A DNA stretch of 64,000 nucleotides from Deltaproteobacteria bacterium (GTDB taxonomy: Bacteria > Desulfobacterota > GWC2-55-46). This document shows, in pieces, positions 54,274-63,325 of the stretch; position 1 is the first letter of the stretch, and each line of letters opens with the position of its first letter. The stretch is taken from the NCBI GenBank assembly GCA_015075075.1, contig JABTVA010000014.1, forward strand, positions 1 to 64,000, given 5' to 3'. Made by a program: the position numbers and the translations under genes. Below the pieces are notes generated by a model. That model worked only from the letters and a program-made list of their open reading frames with translations. It was not told the DNA's origin and did no database searches.

Positions 54274-55500
54274 CTACTCGCCCGCAAGTTCCCTGTAGTA
54301 TCCGGCCATGGTCCCGGCTATCCGGTCCCAGTTGAAGAGGGCCTTCACGCGCTCCCTGCCGGCGGCGGAGATGCTTGCCCTCAAGCCCCTGTCCCTGACA
54401 AGCAGCTCTATTGCCTTGCCGAGGCCTATCGGGTCTCCAGGCTGGACAAGAAGCCCGGATACGCCGTCCTGGACTATCTCCGGAACGCCGCCGACCCTGG
54501 TCGCGATGACCGGAAGGCCGCAGGCCATCGCCTCGGCGACCGGCATGCCGAAGGACTCGTAGTAGGAGGCGTTGATGAATATGTGCGCCTCCGAGTACTT
54601 CGCCATCATCTCCGAGTGGCTTACGTGCCCGATAAAGAAGACCCTCTCCGAGAGGCCGGGGGCGAGCATGCCAGATATCCTCCTCTGATAGCTCCCAGGG
54701 TAAAAGGCGGCGAGCGACCTCACCGTCTCCTCGCCGCTCAGGTCCACCAGGAACTCCCTCGGCGTTATCCGCTCCTGGCCGATGAGGTGGAGCTCGAGCC
54801 CCGGGTGCCTGGGTGCGATTATGTTGAAGGCCTCCATTATCACATGGAGCCCTTTTTCCGGGCTTATCCTGCCGACGCAGATGAGCCTTTGGCCGCCGTC
54901 CTTGGGGCGGACCTGGCTGAAGCGCGCGTAGTCGACCCCGTTATGGAGGGTCCTCACCTTTCCGCCGTGCGCCGGGAACGCCTCGCGCGTCCTTGAGGTT
55001 ATGTAGTCGCTGCAGCAGACGACGAGGTCGGTCCTGGCAAGCCTCTCTTCCATCGTCTTCCTGTCGAGCTGCGACAGCCACTCGTTATGCGTGTGTAGGA
55101 CGAGCCTGATACCCGGGTTCAGGGCCTTTACTACCGGCGCGAACTGTGAGAAGTTGTTGATATGGACAATGTCCGGCCGTGTTCTCCTGAGATCAAGGGC
55201 GAGCTGCATTGAGTAGGAAGGATAATAGAGGAACGAGCTGAAAAAGGGTTTCTTGAGGCTGTAGAGGGGCCGGAGCTTCCCGGTGAACCTCCGCATGAAG
55301 CTGTCCGGCCCTGCGGAAAGCCTCCTGACCATGAGGCCGGGGGGGTCGATTTTAGCGCCGCCTTTGCTCGTGTAGACTGTGATGTCGAACTCGCTTTTGA
55401 GCCTCTTCGCAAGCTCCAGGATGATGATGCTTATGGAGCTCCTGAACCCGGAGTCGAGCGGGTTGGTTACAAAGGCGACCCTTCGCCTCATGCGCTTCAT
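54274..55500 (-). CDS. Glycosyltransferase family 4 (GT-B)
   Basis: A 408-aa retaining transferase with two Rossmann domains. The C-terminal domain shows LICVGRISPEKGLHVIMEAF, VFFIGHVSHSEMMAKYS and the donor-binding EX7E-like NASYYESFGMPVAEAMACGL followed by GVPEIVQDGVSGLLV. The donor and acceptor sugars are unknown. Start overlaps the pyruvyltransferase stop (ATGA). Confidence 0.9.
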   Translation of the reverse strand: MKRMRRRVAFVTNPLDSGFRSSISIIILELAKRLKSEFDITVYTSKGGAKIDPPGLMVRRLSAGPDSFMRRFTGKLRPLYSLKKPFFSSFLYYPSYSMQLALDLRRTRPDIVHINNFSQFAPVVKALNPGIRLVLHTHNEWLSQLDRKTMEERLARTDLVVCCSDYITSRTREAFPAHGGKVRTLHNGVDYARFSQVRPKDGGQRLICVGRISPEKGLHVIMEAFNIIAPRHPGLELHLIGQERITPREFLVDLSGEETVRSLAAFYPGSYQRRISGMLAPGLSERVFFIGHVSHSEMMAKYSEAHIFINASYYESFGMPVAEAMACGLPVIATRVGGVPEIVQDGVSGLLVQPGDPIGLGKAIELLVRDRGLRASISAAGRERVKALFNWDRIAGTMAGYYRELAGE

Positions 55501-56801
55501 GCGGTCTCCCGCCCCGGCTCCGGGGCCAGGGAGTAGAGGAGGTTGAGTACGTTTTCCCGGACTTCGGGCATCACCGCCTTGAGGTCGGAGGACATGGCGG
55601 CCCTCTCCTCGAAGGCCTTTTCTATGACGGCGAGCACGCCTTCAGAGTCAAGCGAGCACGGGTCTGCGACCGACGAGCCTGCGCCGACCGTTTCCATTAC
55701 GCCCTTGAACTTCTCGCTGTAGGCTATGGCGACAGCCGGGACGCCCTGCGAAAGCGCGGCTATGCAGGAGTGCATCCTGGAGCCGATGAAGAAGCCGCAG
55801 AGCCCGATTATGGACTTTATCTCGCCTGGGCCGTAGTCGCCTGTCACAAGGGAGAGGCTTCCGCCGTAGGCCGTCTTAAGCTCCTCGAAGACGTTCCGGC
55901 AGGCCTCGGCGTCGCTCTCGGGGTGCTCGCTTCCGCCGAAGACGTGCGGTATGAGGACGACATGAGCGCGCTTCCTCGTAACGAGGAAGTCGATGACCTC
56001 CCTCACCAGGAGCCTGTAGTCGAGCCTCAGGCCGAACATGTTGTCCCCGGTGTATCCTCCCATGTAAAGAAGGCCGCTCACGTTCAAGCCGACGACCGAA
56101 GAGACTTCCCCGGCCCCGTCGAAGGCGGCCCCTTCCATTGCCAGGTTCTCCGGCTTTATCGGGTCGAGGATGAAACCGACGTCATGGCAGAACTGGACCT
56201 TTTCGCTCATCCCGAGGATCCCGAGAAGGCGCCTTACCTCCGCGATGCCGGCGTAGTCCCTTGAAAAGACCATCGTGGAGTTGTCGAGCAGGAACCTCGT
56301 CACGGCCCTCGAAAGCCTGCTCTTGTACGGGCCGTAGGTCTGCGGGAGCTGGATGAGCTGCTTTCCCATGAGTATGACGAGGAGCTGGGGGAGCGCGACA
56401 TATATGAACCGACCCATGCCGTAGATGTCGCTCAGGCTGTCGCCGCCGGCTATGGAGGCGGCCATGTCTGCCGAGTGAAGCTCGCTCAGGGTGGCGTTGC
56501 CGTCGATGATCTTTCTCCGGATACTCCCGGGCATTAAGCGCGCAAGCGCCGCCAGGAGGAGGAGCAGGGCGATGTTGTTGGGGAGGTAGAGCCTTTTTGA
56601 GAACCTGATGTTGACGAGTTTTACGAGCACCTCCCGCCCCTTATACGAGAAGTTTTGAAACCCGCCGGCCCTCGCGTAGTCGAGTATGCCTATCTCGGCC
56701 TCCGGGTTCCAGTTGAGTATGCATTTGAGGGCCCCGGCAGTAAGCGCGCCGACGCCCATGTTCCTCGTATTGAAGGACGCTCCAAGGAGAAATACCTTCA
56801 A
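55497..56801 (-). CDS. Polysaccharide pyruvyltransferase family protein
   Basis: A 434-aa protein of the CsaB/WcaK family. It has the N-terminal FLLGASFNTRNMGVGALTAG, central AASIAGGDSLSDIYG and LIQLPQTYGPYKS, and the C-terminal GFFIGSRMHSCIAALSQGVP, which contains the conserved SRMH motif. It would transfer a ketal-linked pyruvate from phosphoenolpyruvate to a sugar of the repeat unit. It begins a run of coupled genes (ATGA overlap with the GT4). Confidence 0.87.
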   Translation of the reverse strand: MKVFLLGASFNTRNMGVGALTAGALKCILNWNPEAEIGILDYARAGGFQNFSYKGREVLVKLVNIRFSKRLYLPNNIALLLLLAALARLMPGSIRRKIIDGNATLSELHSADMAASIAGGDSLSDIYGMGRFIYVALPQLLVILMGKQLIQLPQTYGPYKSRLSRAVTRFLLDNSTMVFSRDYAGIAEVRRLLGILGMSEKVQFCHDVGFILDPIKPENLAMEGAAFDGAGEVSSVVGLNVSGLLYMGGYTGDNMFGLRLDYRLLVREVIDFLVTRKRAHVVLIPHVFGGSEHPESDAEACRNVFEELKTAYGGSLSLVTGDYGPGEIKSIIGLCGFFIGSRMHSCIAALSQGVPAVAIAYSEKFKGVMETVGAGSSVADPCSLDSEGVLAVIEKAFEERAAMSSDLKAVMPEVRENVLNLLYSLAPEPGRETA

Positions 56802-56911
56802 CGCCCGTTTTTTGAATTGGTCTTGAATGGTTTGGGACGCTTAATTAATTTATTGAAGAGAATGCGGTGCGGAAGAGGTCTTTACGCGGAAATTGCGGCC
56901 TCAATCGGAGG

Positions 56912-56945
56912 TATTCAGGCCGGCCCATCAGGGCCGGCCTGAATA
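56912..56945 (-). terminator. 15-bp perfect hairpin after the beta-helix gene
   Basis: TATTCAGGCCGGCCC, a 4-nt ATCA loop and GGGCCGGCCTGAATA form a perfect stem. It starts 6 bp beyond the beta-helix gene stop. There is no T-run on either side, so it may be a Rho-assisted end, an attenuator or an mRNA-stabilising stem limiting read-through to the pyruvyltransferase. Confidence 0.55.
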
Positions 56946-56950
56946 TGGAC

Positions 56951-58285
56951 TTACTGTACGGAAAGCGAAGCGGGGGGCTGGGGCGAAGTCGAGACGCTCG
57001 TTGTCCCGCCGAACTGGAACGCGCCCCTGTCCCAGATGCCGTTACTGCCGCGCACGATGCCGAGCATGTCGATATTGAAGGGCGAGGAGAGGCTCATGCC
57101 TGTCTTAGTGGAAGACTTCAGCCTGAAGTCCTTGCCCGAGTAGCTGACGAACGGGTCGCCGGAGCCGACCTGTATGTTGGACTCGCTGATCTTGCCCTCG
57201 TTCGAGCCCTTGAACCAGTTATAGTCGTGCTTCACGCCGCCGCCGAAGGCAACGGACGGGCTGTTGTACCAGAGGTTATTGTAGGCTACGACGCCGCTTA
57301 TGGACCTGTATATCGGGAATATCTTGCCTGAGCCGCCGCTTTTGAGGTCCACGAAGGTGTTGTTGTAGATCCTTACGTTGTTCGCGTAGTAGGTCGTGTC
57401 AGAGGACCAGCTCCCTATGGCGCCGTTATTGGAGGTGCCGCCGAAGTCCACGGTCCACTGGAATATGTTGCCGTATATGTCCCAGTTTTTCGCGCGGCCC
57501 ATGATGATCCCGCCGGTGCTCCTGTAGTCCCGTATGTAGTTGTGGCGGAGCGTCACGTCGTGCGTGTCCCTCGCGGACCATATCTCGGAGTGCTGGGAGG
57601 AAGAGCCGTTGGTGCCGCTCCGCTCCAGGAGCGAATACTCGATCAGTATATTAGAGACGTTTATGGTGTAGAACACGACCCTGCTCGGGTGGTGGGCCCA
57701 GATGTGCTGGAACTTCCAGTTCTTGCCGCCGTATATGCCGTAGACCGCGTCCTGCCCGGTGCATGACGAGCACGGGTTGAAAGAAAGCTCCATGTGCCTG
57801 AAAGTAAGATTGTTGACGGCCTTCGGCATGCTTATGAGCTTTACTGTATTGCTGGACCCGGCATGCTGTACCTTTATGCCGTGCCCCGAGGTCCACTTGC
57901 CCGGCCCGCCGCCCGTCTGCCCGTTAATCTCGTAATAGCCGGTATTGAACTTGAGCGTGCTGGTGAATACTGCCTGCCCGTCGGCATAGGAGCTGTTCCA
58001 GCCGGTATTGGTGCCGTGGTCTGAGGCAGTGGCCTTCTTTATCGTTATCCATTGCCCGTTCTCCGCGTCGCCGAAGGTGCGGCCGGGATAGGTGCCCTTG
58101 GCTATGTAATAGGTATCGCCGCGCACAAGAGAGGATGGAAGGGCTGGATAGGCGTTAGTCCAGTCGGCCCCGCTGCCGCTGCCGCTTGCCCCGGCCCGCA
58201 CGTAGCGGACTGCGGCGCTGGAGATGTCGGGAAAGGCGCATATTACCAGGAAGAGAAGCGCCGATAAGATTCCGATTTTCTTCAT
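56951..58285 (-). CDS. Secreted right-handed parallel beta-helix protein
   Basis: A 444-aa exported protein. Signal peptide MKKIGILSALLFLVICAFPD ending near ISSA, then VRYVRAGASGSGSGADWTNA, an N-terminal pattern common to secreted beta-helix (pectate-lyase-like) proteins, then repeated beta-helix rungs such as NNLTFRHMELSF, NWKFQHIWAHHPS, HDVTLRHNYIRDY and NWDIYGNIFQW. Such folds bind or cleave polysaccharide; catalytic residues could not be assigned. AAAGGAGG lies 5 nt before the ATG. It has its own AT-rich upstream region, separate from the asparagine synthase gene. Confidence 0.82.
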   Translation of the reverse strand: MKKIGILSALLFLVICAFPDISSAAVRYVRAGASGSGSGADWTNAYPALPSSLVRGDTYYIAKGTYPGRTFGDAENGQWITIKKATASDHGTNTGWNSSYADGQAVFTSTLKFNTGYYEINGQTGGGPGKWTSGHGIKVQHAGSSNTVKLISMPKAVNNLTFRHMELSFNPCSSCTGQDAVYGIYGGKNWKFQHIWAHHPSRVVFYTINVSNILIEYSLLERSGTNGSSSQHSEIWSARDTHDVTLRHNYIRDYRSTGGIIMGRAKNWDIYGNIFQWTVDFGGTSNNGAIGSWSSDTTYYANNVRIYNNTFVDLKSGGSGKIFPIYRSISGVVAYNNLWYNSPSVAFGGGVKHDYNWFKGSNEGKISESNIQVGSGDPFVSYSGKDFRLKSSTKTGMSLSSPFNIDMLGIVRGSNGIWDRGAFQFGGTTSVSTSPQPPASLSVQ

Positions 58286-58369
58286 TACAACCTCCTTTAG
58301 CCTATTCTTTTCCACACCCCTCCTGGGGCGTGTGTTTTCAGAAGGATACAGGAGATTGCCTCGCAAAAA

Positions 58370-58385
58370 TGTGATTTAAATCACT
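58370..58385 (-). promoter_or_regulatory. CRP/FNR-type palindrome upstream of the beta-helix gene
   Basis: TGTGATTTAAATCACT, with a perfect 14-bp palindrome, fits the CRP consensus TGTGA-N6-TCACA except for the last base. A TATAAT on the minus strand lies at 58394-58399, which would place the site around the transcription start. The gene ATG is 85 bp further on. The regulator is not known. Confidence 0.45.
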
Positions 58386-58440
58386 ACGTTAGAATTATAT
58401 TTTGAGAACATTTCTAAACTAAATCAGGAATTCCTTCAGT

Positions 58441-60354
58441 TCATGAATAATTAAGTTTCGCCATGCGCTTATTTCCCAGGAAAAGCCCGTGCCAGATTTC
58501 AAAGTTTATGAGCGGGAAGAGCATCCTGTTATGGTCTTCCCTGCCGCTCATGTGGTCATCCACGAGCTTCCTTACAACCCTTCTGTCAAAGAGCCCGTGC
58601 CCCAGCGCCCCTTCGGAGCAAAGGGTCTCAAGCGTAAAGTCCTTGAGCTCGGAGCGGAGCCATCCGGATATGGGGGTAGGGAAGCCCTCCTTTTTCCGGT
58701 AGATTATCTCGTTCGGGAGTAGGCGCTCCATTGACCTCTTGAGGATGTATTTGGTCACAAGCCTCCTTACCTTGAGGTTCAGGGGTATCTGGAAGGCCAG
58801 CTCTACGAATGTGTAATCGAGGAACGGGACCCTGGCCTCAACCGACGCTGCCATGCCCATCTTGTCCTTTTTCATGAGGAGGTCGTCCGGGAGCCAGACG
58901 CTTAAGTCGAGGAGCAGTATCTTTTCAATCTCTTCGAGCCCCTCCGTGGCAGGCATGAGCCTCTCGAAGACGTCCTTGAACGCGCTCTTCGTGTCCCGGT
59001 TCATGAGAAGCTCCCGCTTGAGGTCCTCCGGGAATACGGTGTGCCAAGACATGTACCTCTCCCGGAAGTCCCGTATGGACATGGACCTGTGCCCCTTTTT
59101 GAGGAGAGGGGACCTGGGGAGCATCCTTATGACGGGGCCGAATAACCTGTCCTTCAGGACGTCCGGCATGAGCATGTAGTATCTCGAAAGGACCTCGCCC
59201 CAATGCCTGTTGTAACCGGCGAAGAGCTCATCCGACCCTTCTCCGGTGAGGAGCACGGTCACGCCGTTGTCCTTCGCGAGCCTGGAGACGAAGTAGAGCG
59301 GGATGGAGGCCGGCTCGCCTATGGGCTCGTCCTGGTGCCAAACGGCCCTGGGGAGATAGTCGAGGAACTTCTCGGCCGTGACTACCGTCTCGTGATAGCT
59401 GCTTTTGAAGTGCGCCGCTACCTTCCGCGAATACCTGAACTCGGAGACGCTGTCGTCGCCTGATTCGCTGTAGCCCACGGTGAACGAATGGACCGGGCGG
59501 CCGGAGAGCCCGGTCATGAGCCCGAGTATGGCGCTCGAGTCGAGCCCGCCGCTCAGGAGCGCGCCCACCGGCACGTCGCTCTGCAGGCGCTTCCTTACCG
59601 ACTCCTTGAGCGCGGAGAAGATATGGCTTGCGATCTCCTCTTCCCCGGCCTTTTCCATGCAGTTTACGAGCTGCGGGTCTTTCTTGAGCTCCCAGTACCT
59701 TTTTATCCGCGCCACACCCCGGCTTATTATCATCATGTGCCCGGGCTGGAGCTTCATTATGCCCCTGAACATGGTCTTCGGTCCCGGCACGTAATGGAGC
59801 GTCAGAAAATTCGATAGCGCCTGGATGTCCACCTCCCTCGGGACTCCCGGGTCTTCGAGGAGCGATTTTATTTCGGACGCGAAGGCGATGAAGCCGCCGT
59901 CCATGTAATAATAGACCGGCTTTATGCCGAGCCTGTCCCTGACGAGCACGAGCTCGCGTTTCCTCCGGTCCCACACGGCTATGGCGAACATGCCGTTCAG
60001 GCGCGTGGCGAAATCGGCCCCGTATTCCTCGTATGCGTGCACGATGACCTCTGTATCGGTGAGCGACCTGAAGACGTGCCCGGCCTTCCTGAGGTCTTCC
60101 CTTATCTCGAGGTAATTGTATATCTCGCCGTTAAATACGACAGAGACGGCGTCGTCCTCGTTCATCATGGGCTGGCGGCCGAGCGGGGAGAGGTCCAGGA
60201 TGCTGAGCCTCCTGTGCCCGAGGCCGAGCGGCCCGTCCATGTATATGCCCCTGTCGTCCGGGCCGCGGTGCTCCATGACGTCGGTCATGGCCTCGATATT
60301 GCCCCTTTCGGCGGGCCTGCCGTCAAAATTGAGTTTTCCGCAGATGCCGCACAT
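58441..60354 (-). CDS. asnB: Asparagine synthase (glutamine-hydrolysing), EPS-locus amidotransferase
   Basis: A 637-aa enzyme with a class II glutamine amidotransferase domain whose nucleophile is Cys2 (MCGICGKLNF), MEHRGPDDRG, VVFNGEIYNYLEIR, and an asparagine-synthase C-terminal domain with the ATP-binding SGGLDSSAILGLM (~260-272) and GEGSDELFAGY. It can make asparagine, but in polysaccharide loci close relatives are thought to amidate sugar acids; the uronic-acid-forming dehydrogenase in this window would fit that. No ribosome site better than the one at the annotated ATG was found. Confidence 0.87.
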   Translation of the reverse strand: MCGICGKLNFDGRPAERGNIEAMTDVMEHRGPDDRGIYMDGPLGLGHRRLSILDLSPLGRQPMMNEDDAVSVVFNGEIYNYLEIREDLRKAGHVFRSLTDTEVIVHAYEEYGADFATRLNGMFAIAVWDRRKRELVLVRDRLGIKPVYYYMDGGFIAFASEIKSLLEDPGVPREVDIQALSNFLTLHYVPGPKTMFRGIMKLQPGHMMIISRGVARIKRYWELKKDPQLVNCMEKAGEEEIASHIFSALKESVRKRLQSDVPVGALLSGGLDSSAILGLMTGLSGRPVHSFTVGYSESGDDSVSEFRYSRKVAAHFKSSYHETVVTAEKFLDYLPRAVWHQDEPIGEPASIPLYFVSRLAKDNGVTVLLTGEGSDELFAGYNRHWGEVLSRYYMLMPDVLKDRLFGPVIRMLPRSPLLKKGHRSMSIRDFRERYMSWHTVFPEDLKRELLMNRDTKSAFKDVFERLMPATEGLEEIEKILLLDLSVWLPDDLLMKKDKMGMAASVEARVPFLDYTFVELAFQIPLNLKVRRLVTKYILKRSMERLLPNEIIYRKKEGFPTPISGWLRSELKDFTLETLCSEGALGHGLFDRRVVRKLVDDHMSGREDHNRMLFPLINFEIWHGLFLGNKRMAKLNYS

Positions 60355-60356
60355 GC

Positions 60357-61136
60357 CTATGCCCTTTCCCTGTGAAAAAGCCTTTTCACCTGGCTTGACC
60401 TGAGCTCCCTAATGAATTCAGCGTCGTCTATCCGCTCTTTTCTTCCAAGAAGGGAGCCCGCATACCCTGCCGCCATGCCGAGGCCGTCGAGAGGCGACTT
60501 TAAGAGGCACTTTAGCGCCCTGAGCGCGAAGAAGGCCGGGTGGTAGCCCATGAAGTAGGAGCCGCGCCCGCGCTCCATGCCCGACCTGAAAAGGCCTTTT
60601 GCGCGCCCCTCGGGCCTCAAGTGGATGACCTTAAGCCCGGGCACCGGCCATGCCTCCCACCCGCGCATCCGGGCCTTTATCTCGTCTATCCCGTCCCAGC
60701 CCATAGCCTCCACGAGCCCCCCTATTCCTTCAAGGCATGCGACCCTGTATATCTTGCATGCGCCGAGCGTGTGCCCTTCCGCGGACTTCTCCTCGACGAG
60801 CGTTTCACCCTTAAGGATATGGCTAATGCCGCTCGTTATGCCGAGCCCGGGGTTCCTCGCCATGCAATCGAGAGCCTTTTTGAAAAAACCCGGCCCGAAG
60901 GAGAGGTCGGCGTCGAGCTTGACGATATAATCGGGATTGCCGGCCTTGAGCGCCGCATATCCTTCGTAGAAAAGCCTCACTATGTGGCCGCCCCTTACCC
61001 TTTCAGAGCCCGGGAGCCTAACAACCCTTATCCAGGGGTATTTCGAGGAGTATCCTTCGACTATTTCCGGGGTCCTGTCCCTTGAGCCGTCGTCAACTAT
61101 GACCCATTCGAGGGGCTTAAGCCTCTGGGAGAGCAT
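60357..61136 (-). CDS. Glycosyltransferase family 2, N-terminus damaged
   Basis: From ATG 61136 the protein gives SQRLKPLEWVIVDDGSRDRT, LDADLSFGPGFFKKALDCMA and WDGIDEIKARMRGWEAWPVP. The first ~25 residues of the family are missing from this frame but can be found just upstream: a GTG at about 61199 would start IIINPVRDEG-like codons interrupted by one TAA and one frame change before AYISGTAES leads into the ATG region. The real gene probably spans 60357-61199 with a GTGA overlap to the upstream GT4. A C-terminal hydrophobic patch suggests membrane association. Confidence 0.72.
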   Translation of the reverse strand: MLSQRLKPLEWVIVDDGSRDRTPEIVEGYSSKYPWIRVVRLPGSERVRGGHIVRLFYEGYAALKAGNPDYIVKLDADLSFGPGFFKKALDCMARNPGLGITSGISHILKGETLVEEKSAEGHTLGACKIYRVACLEGIGGLVEAMGWDGIDEIKARMRGWEAWPVPGLKVIHLRPEGRAKGLFRSGMERGRGSYFMGYHPAFFALRALKCLLKSPLDGLGMAAGYAGSLLGRKERIDDAEFIRELRSSQVKRLFHRERA

Positions 61137-61193
61137 GGACTCCGCGGTGCCGGATATATACGCCCTCGTCCCTGACCGGGTTTATGATTTATA

Positions 61194-62402
61194 TCACCCC
61201 GGCCCGCGCCCATGTTTGGCTGTTCCTCCCATAAGGCCGTTCACGGCGCCCAGGTAGACCTCGGACATGACAGGCCAGGCGACCGCGTCGTAGGAGCGGG
61301 CCGCCCGCTCGGTAAAGCCCTTTCTTTCGCCAGGGTCTTTGCAGGACTCCTCTATGCGGAGCGCAAGGTCCTCCGGGTCCCCGGGGTTGAAGTATTTTAT
61401 GCCGTCCTCGCCGAAGACCGACATTATGGACTCGAGCCTCGAAGCCACCACGGGCATCCTCATGCACACGTACTCGAATATCTTGGTCGAGAGGGCGAGC
61501 CTCATGAAAGGGTCGTCGATGTACGGGACGACCCCCATGTCGGATGCGCCTATCGTCTCGCTTACCTTGTCGAGCGGCAGGTAGCCGTAAAGGCGCACAT
61601 GCTCTGAAAGCGACCGCTCCCTTATGAGCTCCTCGAGCTCCTCCCTGTAGGACGGGTCGTACTTGCCGTAGATGGAAAGGCGGGTGTTCGGCAGTCGTTT
61701 CCTCAGGATGGACACGGCTTCCACCGCGACGTGGAGGCCGAACCTCCGGGCCACCGTGCCGTGATAGAGAAGCGCCGGGCCGTCTTCTATCTTCCGCCAC
61801 TCCCGCGCGGGAGGGGCGCTGAAAATGGCGTTGTCAGCGGAGTTGAAGACGAGCACGATCTTCCCGGGGTCGACCCCCCTTTCAATGAGCCTCTGCCTGA
61901 AGCCGGGGCTCGTCGTAAGGACCTTGTCCGCGAACGCGCATGAGAGCTTTTCCGCGGCCTTGACGAACGGCAGGAGCGCGGCCATGACAGACCCCCGTGT
62001 CCGGGACTCGTAAAGCTCTACCGTCAGGTCGTGGAGGTCGAGTATCACCGGCACGCCGGCCATCCTGTGGAGAAGGCCCACGAACACCAGGTGGTCCGGC
62101 ATGTTATGCACCTGGATGAGGTTGTACCGGTGCCTGAGCGTAAGGCTCATTAGCTTAAGAAACGAGAGCACCCCGAAGAGCGTAGACGTCGTGAAATACC
62201 TGAAGAGGCTCTCGGTCCGCTCGGGCCATCCCATTATCCTGTGCGCGGTTATGCCGCCGTATGCCTCAAGGGCTTGTTCGCCCTTGCTCCGGAGGCATAC
62301 TATATCCACCTCGATACCGGCCTTCGCGAGGACCTCGGCCTCGCGCCTTACCCTCGGGTCTGCCGGATAGCATGAAAATACGGCCATTCCCACTCGTGCC
62401 AT
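61194..62402 (-). CDS. Glycosyltransferase family 4 (GT-B)
   Basis: A 402-aa enzyme: N-terminus GMAVFSCYPADPRVRREAEV, central DLHDLTVELYESR, and donor-domain blocks ALLYHGTVARRFGLHVAVEA, VRLYGYLPLDKVSETIGASD and KIFEYVCMRMPVVASRLESI. The start at 62402 gives the usual family beginning, although the ribosome site is poor; an ATG at 62450 would overlap the preceding gene by 31 bp. Acts in the cytoplasm on the growing lipid-linked oligosaccharide. Confidence 0.85.
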   Translation of the reverse strand: MARVGMAVFSCYPADPRVRREAEVLAKAGIEVDIVCLRSKGEQALEAYGGITAHRIMGWPERTESLFRYFTTSTLFGVLSFLKLMSLTLRHRYNLIQVHNMPDHLVFVGLLHRMAGVPVILDLHDLTVELYESRTRGSVMAALLPFVKAAEKLSCAFADKVLTTSPGFRQRLIERGVDPGKIVLVFNSADNAIFSAPPAREWRKIEDGPALLYHGTVARRFGLHVAVEAVSILRKRLPNTRLSIYGKYDPSYREELEELIRERSLSEHVRLYGYLPLDKVSETIGASDMGVVPYIDDPFMRLALSTKIFEYVCMRMPVVASRLESIMSVFGEDGIKYFNPGDPEDLALRIEESCKDPGERKGFTERAARSYDAVAWPVMSEVYLGAVNGLMGGTAKHGRGPG

Positions 62403-62419
62403 TTTTTTTATTGATAGAG

Positions 62420-63325
62420 TCAGGCCGCGTTTTCCCCGGTGAGGAGCCATTTAAGGCAGGCGGCGCTCCTCCTGGCCTTGTGCGCGGCCGACCTCCTTTC
62501 CGCCGGCTTAAATATGTAGAGCGCGCCGGACCTTGCGAACCTTAAGACCTGGTGGAAAAGGATTATCGCAAGGTATGCGGCCCTGGCAACTGCCCCGCTG
62601 TGCTTCTCCCAATATCCGAGGTTAGCCTTCTGCATCTCTATGTAGAACCTGACAGGGGCAAGTGCCGAGCTTCCCCCGCCGTAGTGGATTGCCTCGGCCT
62701 CCGCGCAGTACCAGTTCTCGTAGCCCGCGTCATGGAACCTCTTGCACCAGTCCTTGTCCTCGGCATAGAAAAAGAACCTCTCGTCGAGCATCCCTATTTC
62801 GTCTACGGCCTTTCTCCTGGCCATCAGGAGGCATCCGCTCAACGCCTCGACCCTGGCCGTTTTTTCCTGGGAAAAATAGTTCCGGTCGTCGAGGCCGATT
62901 GCCGAAAGGAGGCTTCCGGGCAGGCTCGGAAAGCGCCTGCACGTTCGCTGCAGGCTACCGTCCGGGTTCAGCACCCTCGGCCCCGCCAGGGCGGCCCGGG
63001 GGAGGGAACCAAGGAATTTCCGGAGGGCTTCAAGGCAGCCATCCAGGACGACTACGTCCGAGTTTACGAGACAGAGGTACTCTCCGCTACTTTCCCTCAT
63101 GCCGATGTTGTTGGCCCTGGCAAAGCCAAGGTTCTCGCTCTGCTCAAGCACCCTGGCTTCAGGGAACCTTTCCCTTACCGCCGCTGCCGAGCCGTCGGAG
63201 GAGGCGTTATCGACCACAATGACCTCGGCCTCGAGGCTCCCGAGCCCGGACCGGAGCGATCCCAGGCACTTGAGGAGATAGTCCCTTGCGTTCCAGTTTA
63301 CGATTATGACCGATACGTCAGGCAT
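62420..63325 (-). CDS. Glycosyltransferase family 2 (WbbL-like)
   Basis: A 301-aa GT-A enzyme: VSVIIVNWNARDYLLKCLGS, VVDNASSDGSAAAV, ENLGFARANNIGM and the metal-binding NSDVVVLDG, then RFFFYAEDKDWCKRFHDAGY, typical of rhamnosyltransferase-like members. A C-terminal hydrophobic helix (YLAIILFHQVLRF) suggests membrane contact. The ATG overlaps the polymerase stop (TGATG). Confidence 0.88.
   Translation of the reverse strand: MPDVSVIIVNWNARDYLLKCLGSLRSGLGSLEAEVIVVDNASSDGSAAAVRERFPEARVLEQSENLGFARANNIGMRESSGEYLCLVNSDVVVLDGCLEALRKFLGSLPRAALAGPRVLNPDGSLQRTCRRFPSLPGSLLSAIGLDDRNYFSQEKTARVEALSGCLLMARRKAVDEIGMLDERFFFYAEDKDWCKRFHDAGYENWYCAEAEAIHYGGGSSALAPVRFYIEMQKANLGYWEKHSGAVARAAYLAIILFHQVLRFARSGALYIFKPAERRSAAHKARRSAACLKWLLTGENAA

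Noticed and set aside
61180..61195. CRP/FNR-like sequence GATTTATATCAC near the GT2/GT4 junction
   Set aside because: It lies in what is best explained as the damaged N-terminal coding sequence of the downstream GT2 gene, with coupled translation, so an operator there is unlikely.
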